A stretch of 29,298 nucleotides of DNA, taken from RUG14871 sp045539425. GTDB lineage: Bacteria; Bacillota_I; Bacilli_A; Erysipelotrichales; Erysipelotrichaceae. The position numbers and the translations under genes were made by a program. Position 1 is the stretch's first letter, and each line of letters opens with the position of its first letter. The DNA lies in NCBI GenBank assembly GCA_045539425.1, contig JAZQFH010000045.1, positions 1 to 29,298 of the forward strand, read 5' to 3'. The notes beneath the pieces are model-generated. The model made no database searches and was not told the origin of the DNA. It was given only the letters and a program-made list of their open reading frames with translations. Positions 15,325-22,829 of the stretch are shown here, piece by piece.

Positions 15325-17407
15325 ACGTCTTTACTTCCGGCTGTAAAGGGGAACCGAAGAGCATCTGACGGATCCCTTCAATATACTCCTGTTTGCGTTT
15401 TTCCACCGCAGCGGGATCTTCATCTTTCTCGCTGATCCAGTATTCCGCAATATAGCTGGAAACAGGGTTTTGCCAGGGAATGATGGAAATGTTCTCTACC
15501 GCAATATCGTAGGTGGAAAGGATCACCTGCATCTCTGCAATCGTTGCGCCTTTCAGCTTCATCAGTTCTTCTGGCGTCTTTTCCCGGTTGGTTCCGGGAA
15601 GAACGCCGCAGGAGTAGCTGTCCGGTGCCATCTGCCACACATAGACCTCCAGACCTTTGGATGTGGGCAGGTCAAAATAGTCCGGGAATTTGGCTTGCAA
15701 TCCCTCCATATCAATATCAGCTTCATGTTCCTGTACCAATTCGAATACCATTCCTTCTTTCCAGTTGTCCCGGTTGACGGGAATGATCGAATCGCCGAGA
15801 AGAAGCTTTATCTGATCATGCCCGATCAGCTCAAATACCCATATATACGTTTCACCGGCGAAAACCGTTTTCATGGTTACGGAATTGCCGCTGCGCTCTA
15901 TCATACCGGAAGGTTGATACGATACAGCGACGTGCTGAATGACCGTAAACCTGCCTTCGCTGATCAAAAGATACGGACTGCTTGCTTGATCACTTGATCC
16001 GGAAAGCACGTACCTTCCGTCATGCAGAGAGAAGTCCTCCGCATAGAATGTTTCAAAGTATTCCCTTGCCGCCCGCAGGCAGTTTTCGGACTTCGCTTTC
16101 GATTTGGTTACATCCAGAGCTTCCCCTCTGATTGACCACGGGAATTTAGCCCGAATGTCATCTGCGTAGTAGCTCCCGTCCCTGGGTTCCCAATACTCGA
16201 TCACATCATAGGTTGAGGAATCATTGTCAGATGTGTCAAAGGTTATGGCAGTCGGGATATGCGAGCCGGTTTCCACCTTAACATCTCTACCATCAAAGCT
16301 GTATTCTTCATAGAGCACCCAGGCATAGACCGTTGTTTCATTCCCTGATTCTGATACCAGTAATACATCATAATCGGTTGCAATGAATTGACCCTCTGAG
16401 TGTGAAGAACGATGATGCTCTGCAACCGCCATGTCCATGGAGACGCCCAGCTTTCCGGACAGACTCCTGTTTGAAAACGGGTCAGTCAGAAGGCATACAG
16501 CAAGAACAACACATGAAACAACCGCCACCAGCATGATCCAGAATGCGGGCTTTTTGTAGTTCAAAACACCTTTGACGCGCTCTTTCACACCCACTTCGCC
16601 GAACGCAAGCGGACAAGCCGCAATCTGTTTCCTATGAAAACTGCAGTCCAGTAAAGCCTGGGAATATCCTGCGATATCCTTCCGGTTCATACCCCGGATC
16701 ACCCTTTCATCACATGCCATCTCAATATCACGGCAAAGAAAAATGTATGCGACCCAGCACAAAGGATGAAACCAGTATACGGACAAAAGTAAAAATCCCA
16801 GCGGTTTCCACCAGTGGTCATGCCGTGCCAAATGGGCCTTTTCATGTCGTATCACATGTTCCAGCGTTTCGCCGCTCATGGAAGACGGAACATAAATCAG
16901 AGGCCGGAACACTCCCAGAATAAACGGCGTCTTGACTTCATCACAGGCAAGAATCCCTTCCTCTACAGGGATACTGGCGGAAACTGTTTTCTTCAGTTTC
17001 CAAAAGCTGACTAACGCATATGCCAGCATTGCAACAACCCCCGCAATCCATATCATTGCCAGAGCGGGGATCAGCAGCTGAAGCGGATTTACGCTGGCAG
17101 CCGGAGACGGTGTAAACGTCTCCGTTATCAGCGGATTCACGGTTTCATTAATGATTGGAATTCCCGAGTCAATCACCGGTTTCTTTTGCACTGCGATATT
17201 CACCGGAATTGTTTCGCTGCTTGGAATCAAGCTGAGAACACTTTCAAACGAGAACGGACAGATCAGCCGGATGGCGACCAGTCCCCAAAGAAGGCACGAG
17301 ATCCATTTCGGCGCTTTTTTCAGAATCCGTCTTGTCAGTATGACCGCCAGAATCAGCCAGCCTGCGGTAATACTCATATTCAGAATTTTCAGGAATACTG
17401 CGCTCAT
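15206..17407 (-). CDS. M56-family BlaR1-type membrane sensor protease, frameshifted near the 3' end
   Basis: 733-codon frame. Spans near residues 10-25, 36-52 and 111-135 enclose the zinc metalloprotease domain with HEKAH (188-192), the downstream Glu229 in DIEMACDE, and a last span at about 289-310. A large extracellular region follows. In BlaR1/MecR1 proteins a signal outside activates this protease, which leads to loss of the BlaI repressor. No penicillin-binding SxxK sensor domain is seen, so the signal is not likely to be a beta-lactam. The last 30 or so residues after VAYANWVGG are out of frame. It starts two bases after the stop of the blaI-like gene. Confidence 0.85.
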   Translation of the reverse strand: MSAVFLKILNMSITAGWLILAVILTRRILKKAPKWISCLLWGLVAIRLICPFSFESVLSLIPSSETIPVNIAVQKKPVIDSGIPIINETVNPLITETFTPSPAASVNPLQLLIPALAMIWIAGVVAMLAYALVSFWKLKKTVSASIPVEEGILACDEVKTPFILGVFRPLIYVPSSMSGETLEHVIRHEKAHLARHDHWWKPLGFLLLSVYWFHPLCWVAYIFLCRDIEMACDERVIRGMNRKDIAGYSQALLDCSFHRKQIAACPLAFGEVGVKERVKGVLNYKKPAFWIMLVAVVSCVVLAVCLLTDPFSNRSLSGKLGVSMDMAVAEHHRSSHSEGQFIATDYDVLLVSESGNETTVYAWVLYEEYSFDGRDVKVETGSHIPTAITFDTSDNDSSTYDVIEYWEPRDGSYYADDIRAKFPWSIRGEALDVTKSKAKSENCLRAAREYFETFYAEDFSLHDGRYVLSGSSDQASSPYLLISEGRFTVIQHVAVSYQPSGMIERSGNSVTMKTVFAGETYIWVFELIGHDQIKLLLGDSIIPVNRDNWKEGMVFELVQEHEADIDMEGLQAKFPDYFDLPTSKGLEVYVWQMAPDSYSCGVLPGTNREKTPEELMKLKGATIAEMQVILSTYDIAVENISIIPWQNPVSSYIAEYWISEKDEDPAAVEKRKQEYIEGIRQMLFGSPLQPEVKTYVAYANWVGGRYDARLSERGKDDNQLRPSSSGVPAGHFE

Positions 17408-17409
17408 GC

Positions 17410-17775
17410 TTATTCCCCCTTTCGAAAGGAATCAATCATTTTCTGAATTGCGTCCGCTTCTTCAGCGGAGATGCTTTTTCTGGAAATAAAAGATGCGACA
17501 AAGGCCGGCAGAGATCCCTGATAGGAATCCTCTATGATCTGTTCGCTCTTTGCCGAATAGAATTCTTCACGGGGAACAAGGGAAGAAACGATTCCCTCCC
17601 TGTTCTGAAGCAGTCCCTTCTCGCACAGTTTTCGCAAAACGGTATAGGTCGTCGGTCTTTTCCAGCCCAGCTCCTTCTCACAGATCTTTGCCAGTTCCCC
17701 CGACGCAATCGGCTCATGCGCCCAGACGATATCGGCAAACCGTTCCTGTATAGCTCCAAGTTCAAAGTCTTTCAT
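17410..17775 (-). CDS. BlaI/MecI/CopY-family repressor
   Basis: 121 residues from the ATG at 17775, chosen for its AGGGAG site; an earlier ATG at 17814 lies inside the operator and has none. Winged helix-turn-helix with the family pattern FADIVWAHEPIASGELAK, LGWKRPTTYTVLRKLCEKGLL, then a dimerisation helix region. It partners the M56 protease encoded directly downstream and is expected to repress both genes from the two dyads in its promoter. Confidence 0.92.
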   Translation of the reverse strand: MKDFELGAIQERFADIVWAHEPIASGELAKICEKELGWKRPTTYTVLRKLCEKGLLQNREGIVSSLVPREEFYSAKSEQIIEDSYQGSLPAFVASFISRKSISAEEADAIQKMIDSFRKGE

Positions 17776-17795
17776 AATTCTGACTCCCTTCTGCC

Positions 17796-17838
17796 TGTTT
17801 ATCCGAATAAACACATTTTTAGTTTATTCAAATAAACA
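17796..17838 (-). promoter_or_regulatory. Two BlaI-type operators
   Basis: Dyad 1 at 17796-17813 has arms TGTTTAT and ATAAACA around CCGA. Dyad 2 at 17821-17838 has arms GTTTAT and ATAAAC around TCAA. The centres are 25 bases apart. Dyad 2 covers the -10 box and spacer, and dyad 1 covers the expected start of transcription. Confidence 0.75.
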
Positions 17839-17849
17839 AGGTTTGTCAA
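17821..17849 (-). promoter_or_regulatory. Promoter of blaI-M56 operon
   Basis: On the minus strand a perfect TTGACA (17844-17849), 17-base spacer, TAAACT (17821-17826). Confidence 0.7.
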
Positions 17850-17892
17850 CCGTTCCCGGAGTTGCTGCAAATCATTATCAATAAAGAGAAAG

Positions 17893-17923
17893 AAAAACAG
17901 CAGGTGTTCTTTGGAACACCTGC
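17893..17923 (-). terminator. Terminator of zinc-ribbon gene
   Basis: Ten-base perfect arms (17900-17909 and 17914-17923) with a 4-base loop; on the minus strand the tail is TGTTTTTCTTTC. Confidence 0.85.
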
Positions 17924-17940
17924 CGTCAAATACATTTATT

Positions 17941-18762
17941 CTAGTACTGATTCATCTTGGATCCGCAGTTGATGCAGTATCTCGGCAGCATTTCCCTGCT
18001 CTTTAACTCATATCCGCAGACCGCGCATTTATATGCCGGCTTCGGAGATCCGCATTCCGTACAGAACTTGCCTGTATTCTCTTTACCGCACTTCACGCAC
18101 AGCCACTTATTTTCGTCCTTCTGCTCTGCGGCCTCTTCTTTTTTCTTTTCTTCCCAGAGAGGTTCCGTGAGCTCTTCGTTTCCAAATATAGCCCAGAGCT
18201 TTCTCAGTTCTTCTTCATATTTGGTGAAGGATTCGTTCCATGCTTCCTCCGGATGATCTCCGTCGCTGATATCAACCGTGATGCTGTCAAACCACGGAGA
18301 GTTCACCTCAAACTGGGCAGTAAACTCGTATTCAAACTGATATTTCGGCGGATCAAAACTGACGCTCTTTCCTTCCGCATCGACATCATAGATCTCATCT
18401 TTATCTTCATTGATCGTGACGTCCAGATCCCTGATCTGATCAAAGGAGATCAGATCCGCGTTCGCATTGCGGTAATCCCCGCGGCTGACGCAGAACAGTT
18501 TCTGCTTCGTATCCACATAGATCTTCTTCGTTCTGCCGAACACAGCATCCGGATGGAAGTTTTCCATTCTTTTCAGGTTCTCTTCTCTGTAAATCAGATG
18601 TCCCTGGACTTCCGCCAGTGTTCTTTTCTTAACATGTGTCAATAGCGGGGAAAGCTTTCCCGCGCAGTTCTTGCACAGCTGACCGTTCGCCAGTCTGGTG
18701 GTGCCGAAAAGGCCTAATTTTGTTTCACATAAACTGCAGTATTTAGCTTCAAAAAGTGCCAT
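17941..18762 (-). CDS. DUF4428 and double zinc-ribbon protein
   Basis: 273 residues from the ATG at 18762 with AGGAGG upstream; the longer frame to 18819 has no such site. The N-terminus is a DUF4428-type zinc finger (YCSLCETKLGLFG, LCKNC). The middle (about 60-190) looks like a PH-like/bacterial beta-rich domain with EYEFTAQFEVNSPWFD. The C-terminus has two zinc ribbons: CVKCGKENTGKFCTECG, then CAVCGYELKSREMLPRYCINCG. Proteins of this kind are common in Bacillota and have no established function. No membrane segment is seen, so it is presumably cytosolic. Confidence 0.85.
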   Translation of the reverse strand: MALFEAKYCSLCETKLGLFGTTRLANGQLCKNCAGKLSPLLTHVKKRTLAEVQGHLIYREENLKRMENFHPDAVFGRTKKIYVDTKQKLFCVSRGDYRNANADLISFDQIRDLDVTINEDKDEIYDVDAEGKSVSFDPPKYQFEYEFTAQFEVNSPWFDSITVDISDGDHPEEAWNESFTKYEEELRKLWAIFGNEELTEPLWEEKKKEEAAEQKDENKWLCVKCGKENTGKFCTECGSPKPAYKCAVCGYELKSREMLPRYCINCGSKMNQY

Positions 18763-18802
18763 ATGTCGCCTCCTGTTATTATTGATACATTCTCTTTCTT
18801 TT

Positions 18803-18808
18803 ATTCTA
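18803..18808 (-). promoter_or_regulatory. Extended -10 box of zinc-ribbon gene
   Basis: TAGAAT preceded by TGA on the minus strand, about 41 bases upstream of the start codon; weak -35. Confidence 0.35.
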
Positions 18809-18850
18809 TCATGTATCACCGTTTTCTTACCAGAAATCAGCGCTTTGTTT

Positions 18851-18882
18851 AAAGAAGGCTTCGCAACTGCGAAGCCTTCTTT
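18851..18882. terminator. Strong hairpin, probable terminator of the TetR-CPBP operon
   Basis: Fourteen-base perfect arms (18851-18864 and 18869-18882) with AACT loop. T-tracts on both sides are short. No gene is seen between it and the small protein gene ending at 19153. Confidence 0.55.
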
Positions 18883-19030
18883 GTTCCTTGTGATTTGAAA
18901 TGTAGTTTCAGAAGACAGGCTATTCCCATTCGACAGGACTTAACTGAATCCGTTTAGGAAGTATTATCCGTCCTTTTCATAGTTCCTTTGATTATTTGAT
19001 GTATCCATATGATCCAGCCTATCACCCCTT

Positions 19031-19063
19031 CTGTTATCAAACCGCTATCAGCATTGATAACAG
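19031..19063. repeat. Inverted repeat in gene-free stretch
   Basis: Ten-base perfect arms CTGTTATCAA (19031-19040) and TTGATAACAG (19054-19063), 13-base loop. It has no T-tract; it may be an operator or remnant. Nothing else is recognised in 18883-19152. Confidence 0.45.
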
Positions 19064-19152
19064 CCGGGATGAAAGCCGCCGTGGTTTTTCGTGGAAAATT
19101 CTGCCTGTGTCAACGAAACCAGATCGATATGACAGTGAGAGTCAATCCTTCC

Positions 19153-19374
19153 TCATTGTGAATCTTCTGCCCCTTCATCGTCCAGTCCGAACGGAGAAAT
19201 GGCAAAGGCATAGCTGCCATTTTCCTCTCCCTCTTTCGGCGGGGTCTTTCTCCATGCCCACAACAGGCTGCGGATCTCGACCACACCGGTCTTTTCATCT
19301 GTCTGAACTCTGTATGGGATCAGCGATACCAGAAATGCCCCTAAAGCCATTCCGCCAATGAATGATTTTTTCAT
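19153..19374 (-). CDS. Small membrane-anchored protein coupled to CPBP protease
   Basis: 73 residues. One N-terminal span (about residues 5-20, FIGGMALGAFLVSLIPY), then a short polar part with VQTDEKTGVVEIRSLLWAWRK. The start codon overlaps the stop of the CPBP gene as ATGA, so translation is coupled. I recall similar small conserved proteins with an LLWxxKKTP-like segment in Bacillota; no function is known. Confidence 0.75.
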   Translation of the reverse strand: MKKSFIGGMALGAFLVSLIPYRVQTDEKTGVVEIRSLLWAWRKTPPKEGEENGSYAFAISPFGLDDEGAEDSQ

Positions 19375-20120
19375 GCCAGATCCTCCTGTTTTGTGTCTGC
19401 CCGATTGATTGCTGGCGTCTCAACACGTTTCGCCAGATACAGGCAGTATGCTACAGACACGACGATGACCACGATATGCACGATCAAATTCACAAGCTGA
19501 GAGCTTTCGTCGGATGCGAAGACAGAGGCTACGTCGATAAAGCTGTGCGCCAGGATCCCGGGCAGAAGGCTCCCGCTCTTGTAAAAAACGAGCGTAAAGA
19601 CAAAGCCCATGACAACCGCAAAAACCACCTGTGTAAGGGTGGCAATCAGCTCATGTCCGGTAAAAAGATTTATAATGTGTCCCATCCCGAAGGTGACGGA
19701 GGAAACGATGACGGCTGCTTTCACATTGCCGTCCTTCAGCATGGCCCTGAACAGGAAGCCTCGGAAAATCAGTTCCTCTGCAAATCCGACCAAAGCCATG
19801 GATACAGCGGCATAGAACAGTCCCGGTACAGGATAATCAGGCTGAAATCCGCTTAAGAGATTCATACAGGAGAGGAGCCACAAGGGAATGAACCACAGCA
19901 TGGCTCTGCTGTTCTTCGCCCAGCCGGCCAGGCCGTACTTTCCCATGAGCCCGTTCTTTTTCACAAACAGGAAAATCGCTGCGGATATCACGATCAGGCC
20001 CAGCATGTGCCACAGCGAATCGAGGCCGAAATTGTTTTGCAGCGTACCCATGACCACCGTGTAGATCACGATCCATAGGATCGCAAAGGTGATCTCGCTT
20101 TTTTCATACAGTTTCTTCAT
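19371..20120 (-). CDS. CPBP (CAAX-protease-like) intramembrane metalloprotease
   Basis: 249 residues from the ATG at 20120 with GGAGGAGAAGGA upstream; it overlaps the end of the TetR gene by 17 bases. Polytopic membrane protein with the three CPBP motifs: EELIFRGFLF (Glu115, Glu116, Arg120), FGMGH (His148) and HSFID (His192). Members include the Rce1/Abi family, used for processing of prenylated or bacteriocin-like peptides and for immunity to them. The substrate here is unknown. It lies between the TetR regulator and the coupled small membrane protein, forming one operon. Confidence 0.92.
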   Translation of the reverse strand: MKKLYEKSEITFAILWIVIYTVVMGTLQNNFGLDSLWHMLGLIVISAAIFLFVKKNGLMGKYGLAGWAKNSRAMLWFIPLWLLSCMNLLSGFQPDYPVPGLFYAAVSMALVGFAEELIFRGFLFRAMLKDGNVKAAVIVSSVTFGMGHIINLFTGHELIATLTQVVFAVVMGFVFTLVFYKSGSLLPGILAHSFIDVASVFASDESSQLVNLIVHIVVIVVSVAYCLYLAKRVETPAINRADTKQEDLA

Positions 20121-20697
20121 GTTCCTTCTCCTCCTGCATAGCCGCGAGAAAAGCGCCGTTCCAAGCCCGTTCCAGGTGCTCCGCGACCAGTTTTTCATCA
20201 TATTCCAGACCGTTGTTGGCAATGATGCTGGCATAGCCGTGCGCAAACAGCGCCACGGTCAGAAATATCTGCTTGGTTTTTTCCATGCTCAATCCGGCGC
20301 CCTCTTGCATGGCAATAAGGACCGGGATCAGTTCTTCGGAATCGATCATCTCCAACAAGCTGTGCTCCGCCGCATATCCGGACTGAAACAGAAAGCGGAA
20401 TAACTGAGGCTCCTCCACGGCGAAACGGATATAATTCAAGCCGATCCCAAGGATCGGATCCTGTTCCGGTATCATCGTCATCAGATACTTTGAATGCAGA
20501 TGATCGACTTGTGCGTAAGAAGCCCGTTTCAGGGCATCAATGGTCGAAAAATGATACATGACCGGCTGCGTGGAACAGTGGAGCTGCTCAGAGACTGTCC
20601 TGGCGTTGATGCTCTCATATCCGCTTTGTTTTGCAATCTCAATAGCCGCATTTATGATCATGTCTTTCGTAATTCTTGTTTTGGGCGGCATACACAT
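20104..20697 (-). CDS. TetR/AcrR-family transcriptional regulator
   Basis: 197 residues. N-terminal helix-turn-helix (RITKDMIINAAIEIAKQSG, ARTVSEQLHCSTQPVMYHFST) of TetR type, then an all-helical ligand domain with the TetR_C-like LFRFLFQSGY and FAHGYASIIANN. First gene of an operon with the CPBP protease, probably autorepressed through the dyad at 20714-20727. An alternative start two codons later (20691) cannot be excluded. Confidence 0.9.
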   Translation of the reverse strand: MCMPPKTRITKDMIINAAIEIAKQSGYESINARTVSEQLHCSTQPVMYHFSTIDALKRASYAQVDHLHSKYLMTMIPEQDPILGIGLNYIRFAVEEPQLFRFLFQSGYAAEHSLLEMIDSEELIPVLIAMQEGAGLSMEKTKQIFLTVALFAHGYASIIANNGLEYDEKLVAEHLERAWNGAFLAAMQEEKEHEETV

Positions 20698-20713
20698 TTT
20701 CTCTCTTCTTTAT

Positions 20714-20742
20714 ATAACTATCGTTATGTAACATTAATTATA
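20714..20742 (-). promoter_or_regulatory. Promoter and TetR-type operator
   Basis: Perfect TATAAT (20737-20742) preceded by TGT (extended -10). A TTGACA at 20764-20769 is 21 bases away, too far for a normal spacer. Just downstream is the dyad ATAAC-TATC-GTTAT (20714-20727), placed from about +4 to +17. Confidence 0.6.
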
Positions 20743-20945
20743 ACACATCTTTTTTCTGCATTTTGTCAATAGAAAGCAAAGAAAAAGTCCCCCAGAAATG
20801 TTCAAGTGCTTTATGCCGTCATGCGGTCATGCAAACAATAAGATTCATGTACCAGCTGTTCGATCCGGATGAGACCTACGACATGTTCAAGTTCAATAAT
20901 ACTACCCCGTAAACCGCAACAAAAGGAATGCTGCATACAGAAAAG

Positions 20946-20970
20946 CGGCGGGTATTGCTCCCCCCCGCCG
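20946..20970 (-). terminator. Hairpin, possible terminator
   Basis: CGGCGGG (20946-20952) and CCCGCCG (20964-20970); followed on the minus strand by CTTTTC. The transcript it would end is unknown. Confidence 0.4.
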
Positions 20971-21036
20971 TAACCTTATGTGTAAATCAGATCGTTGTTG
21001 ACCTCCTCCACAGCCTGATCCCGGATATTGTTCACC

Positions 21037-21153
21037 CGCCTGTACTTTCTGCTCAGCACTGTATTTCGCCTTTCTTCCCATAATAAAATCCCACCTTTCA
21101 TAGATTGGCGAGATTTAATTCTTTCTCGTGTCTACTTTAGTGGGATTGTATCA
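21037..21153 (-). pseudogene. IS3-type insertion sequence remnant (end plus start of OrfA)
   Basis: On the minus strand an ATG at 21081 with AAGGTGGGA upstream encodes MGRKAKYSAEQKVQA, the typical N-terminus of an IS3-family OrfA helix-turn-helix. After that the frame loses similarity. The bases in front (about 21127-21153, with CCCACTAAAGTAGACAC) look like an IS3/IS150-type terminal repeat. The rest of the element is deleted. Confidence 0.45.
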
Positions 21154-21433
21154 TTGTGCGAAGTCTTTGTTTTGTATTGTGTGTTTATATTATCTAGTAA
21201 ACTTATTTTACGAAATATATTGATGTGTAGATTTCAGGATAAATTACTGTGTAGAACGACAGACTGCTCACCGGCACAGTCATTTTTCCTGTTAGGGGCA
21301 CTGTCTTCTTTCCTGTGGGTCCCCCTGGCCGACTGTACATTTCATGTTCTTCCGACTTCCCGCACCGTTCGATGCGATCCCCGTCCGGGGGACGCCTCTG
21401 ATGAACAGACTGTCGTCTGAGATCCTTTTCTGT

Positions 21434-21655
21434 CTACTCCTCTGTATCCTCTGGGATATATTCCAGAATATCCCCGGGCTGACAATGTAATGCGTCACAG
21501 ATCGCTTCAAGTGTAGAGAACCGGATAGCACTGATCTTTCCGGTTTTCATTTTGGATAGATTGACATTGGTTACCCCTACTTTTTCGGATAACTCTTTCA
21601 GACTGATTTTCCGGTCAGCCATGACCCGGTCCAAGCGCAATATGATTCTGCCCAT
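21434..21655 (-). CDS. YozG-like XRE transcriptional regulator
   Basis: 73 residues, a single helix-turn-helix domain: ILRLDRVMADRKISLKELS, VGVTNVNLSKMKTGK, FSTLEAICDALHCQPGDIL. This short form is typical of the YozG type that is encoded next to DUF2975 membrane proteins, as here (nine bases after the stop of that gene). It probably binds the two repeats around the operon promoter. Confidence 0.9.
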   Translation of the reverse strand: MGRIILRLDRVMADRKISLKELSEKVGVTNVNLSKMKTGKISAIRFSTLEAICDALHCQPGDILEYIPEDTEE

Positions 21656-21664
21656 TTCGTCACC

Positions 21665-22279
21665 TCACAGTGTCTCATCCGATTCCTGCTGGAGCTGTGC
21701 ACCGTAACGGAAGATATAGGACAAAAGGAAGAGCACGAAGGCAAGTGCGAGGAAACTCATGTCAAAAGAAGCAATATACGTCCAGCCTGTCACCTGGTCC
21801 ATATTGAAGATCTTTGTGAAATCATAGGCCTCCCAGAGAAATCCGCTGGAGAAGGATTCCAGCGCAGCACTCAGAATACCGCCGGCAATGACGAGCCAGC
21901 CGAGCTTCTTCAAGTTTGCCGGAACATCTGTGTCAAATGGTCTGCCCTCCTTCATCGATTTCAGGACCCTGCGCACGATACGGATGCCGGCAATGAATAC
22001 GGCCATGGTTACCATCGCAGCAGCAACTGTCGCAAGAAACCATCGGCAAAGTGCGTCGTAATCCTGAACCACAAGATCCTTTACAGCTATGCTCAGATTC
22101 CCGACACTTACGGTCTGAGAAAAGTTGACGAAGGATGGTCTCATCTGAGAATTCATTGTGATAAATATCAGAATACTTCCGACGACAAGCAGAACCATAC
22201 CTGCATTGAGGATAACCCCGACAATTTTTGCAAACGTATCCAATCCTTTTGCGGTTTTGATCATTTTGTTTTCATTCAT
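21665..22279 (-). CDS. DUF2975 membrane protein
   Basis: 204 residues with four hydrophobic spans (about 20-42, 83-103, 126-145, 172-192). The stretch RVLKSMKEGRPFDTDVPANLKKLGW is the hallmark of DUF2975 (cytoplasmic loop between spans 2 and 3). Function is not established; it pairs with the XRE regulator. The ATG at 22279 has GGAGGT upstream. Confidence 0.88.
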   Translation of the reverse strand: MNENKMIKTAKGLDTFAKIVGVILNAGMVLLVVGSILIFITMNSQMRPSFVNFSQTVSVGNLSIAVKDLVVQDYDALCRWFLATVAAAMVTMAVFIAGIRIVRRVLKSMKEGRPFDTDVPANLKKLGWLVIAGGILSAALESFSSGFLWEAYDFTKIFNMDQVTGWTYIASFDMSFLALAFVLFLLSYIFRYGAQLQQESDETL

Positions 22280-22297
22280 GTTTATTTACCTCCGATA

Positions 22298-22371
22298 TTA
22301 TCGTTTATCGTTAATTACATACTACACCTATTTTCATGCTTGTCAACAATTATTTATCGTTTATCATTAAT
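22298..22371 (-). promoter_or_regulatory. Promoter of DUF2975-XRE operon between two operator-like repeats
   Basis: Minus-strand promoter TTGACA (22341-22346), 16-base spacer, TAGTAT (22319-22324). It is bracketed by two direct repeats, 22298-22315 and 22354-22371, identical at 17 of 18 positions (TTATCGTTTATC-R-TTAAT) and offset by 56 bases. One lies after the -10 box, the other before the -35 box. Confidence 0.65.
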
Positions 22372-22449
22372 AATATATCGTAAAAGAAAAATAATGAGAT
22401 TCCGCTGTGTTTATGGATGATCCGATTAAACACTTCTCTGCAAGAGAGT

Positions 22450-22731
22450 TCAGTTCTGCGCGACAGCTTTGAAGATCCGCAATCTGTACGCCAGGTTCAG
22501 CCAATTGTATAAAGAATCACTGACAAAACCGCCGCCTTTATCTGTGATCAGAATCCCGGGCATCTCATTACAAGGCCATTCCCCGGCAGATATCTCAATA
22601 CAGAATTCCTTACAGTATTCCACTTTGTCGGAAATAACATTCAGCATCAGGTTCCGCAGGTTATACACACCACCCTTCCAAGACAAACAGTATCCGCAGC
22701 ACAGGCACCCGGGTCCCGGCCTTCCCGGCAT
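22450..22731 (-). pseudogene. Remnant of Mu/TnsB-like DDE transposase
   Basis: A 93-codon frame whose second half resembles the integrase core of large Mu/TnsB-type transposases: ISDKVEYCKEFCIEI, GEWPCNEMP, then ILITDKGGGFVSD, where the Asp stands at the place of the second catalytic acidic residue. The usual Asn or Arg-Gly-Glu after TD is degenerate, the flanking domains are absent and the first 25 residues are unrelated. It is therefore a fragment, not a working enzyme. Assignment is by pattern memory. Confidence 0.5.
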
Positions 22732-22751
22732 TCCTGACCTGCCTGAGGAAA

Positions 22752-22780
22752 GAAAAAAGAGACCTCGATTTGAAGTCTCT
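22752..22780 (-). terminator. Terminator of module 1
   Basis: On the minus strand AGAGACTTC, AAAT-containing loop, GAGGTCTCT (one G-U pair), then TTTTTTC. It closely resembles the terminator at 23530-23557. Confidence 0.65.
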
Positions 22781-22829
22781 TCTCTGTGTTTTCAGTGATA
22801 TCTGTTGTGTCCGATCAGGCTTCTGCCAG

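Larger units (their letters stand above)
20770..21433. other. Gene-poor stretch with transposon debris
   Basis: No intact gene. It holds a short plus-strand coding-like tail ending at 20912 (ends MFKFNNTTP), a hairpin at 20946-20970, the IS3-type remnant described separately, and an AT-rich segment 21160-21270 with no recognisable content. Confidence 0.5.

Noticed and set aside
18890..18905. Possible extra LexA-like site (TGATTTGAAATG)
   Set aside because: Only the central ATTTGAAAT agrees and it is not near a promoter; expected by chance.
20770..20912. Plus-strand tail ending in MFKFNNTTP
   Set aside because: Looks protein-like, possibly the end of a lost transposase, but no start, family or upstream part is visible, so no gene was called.
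21028..21420. Plus-strand 130-codon frame
   Set aside because: Runs antisense through the IS3-type remnant and AT-rich sequence; no RBS.
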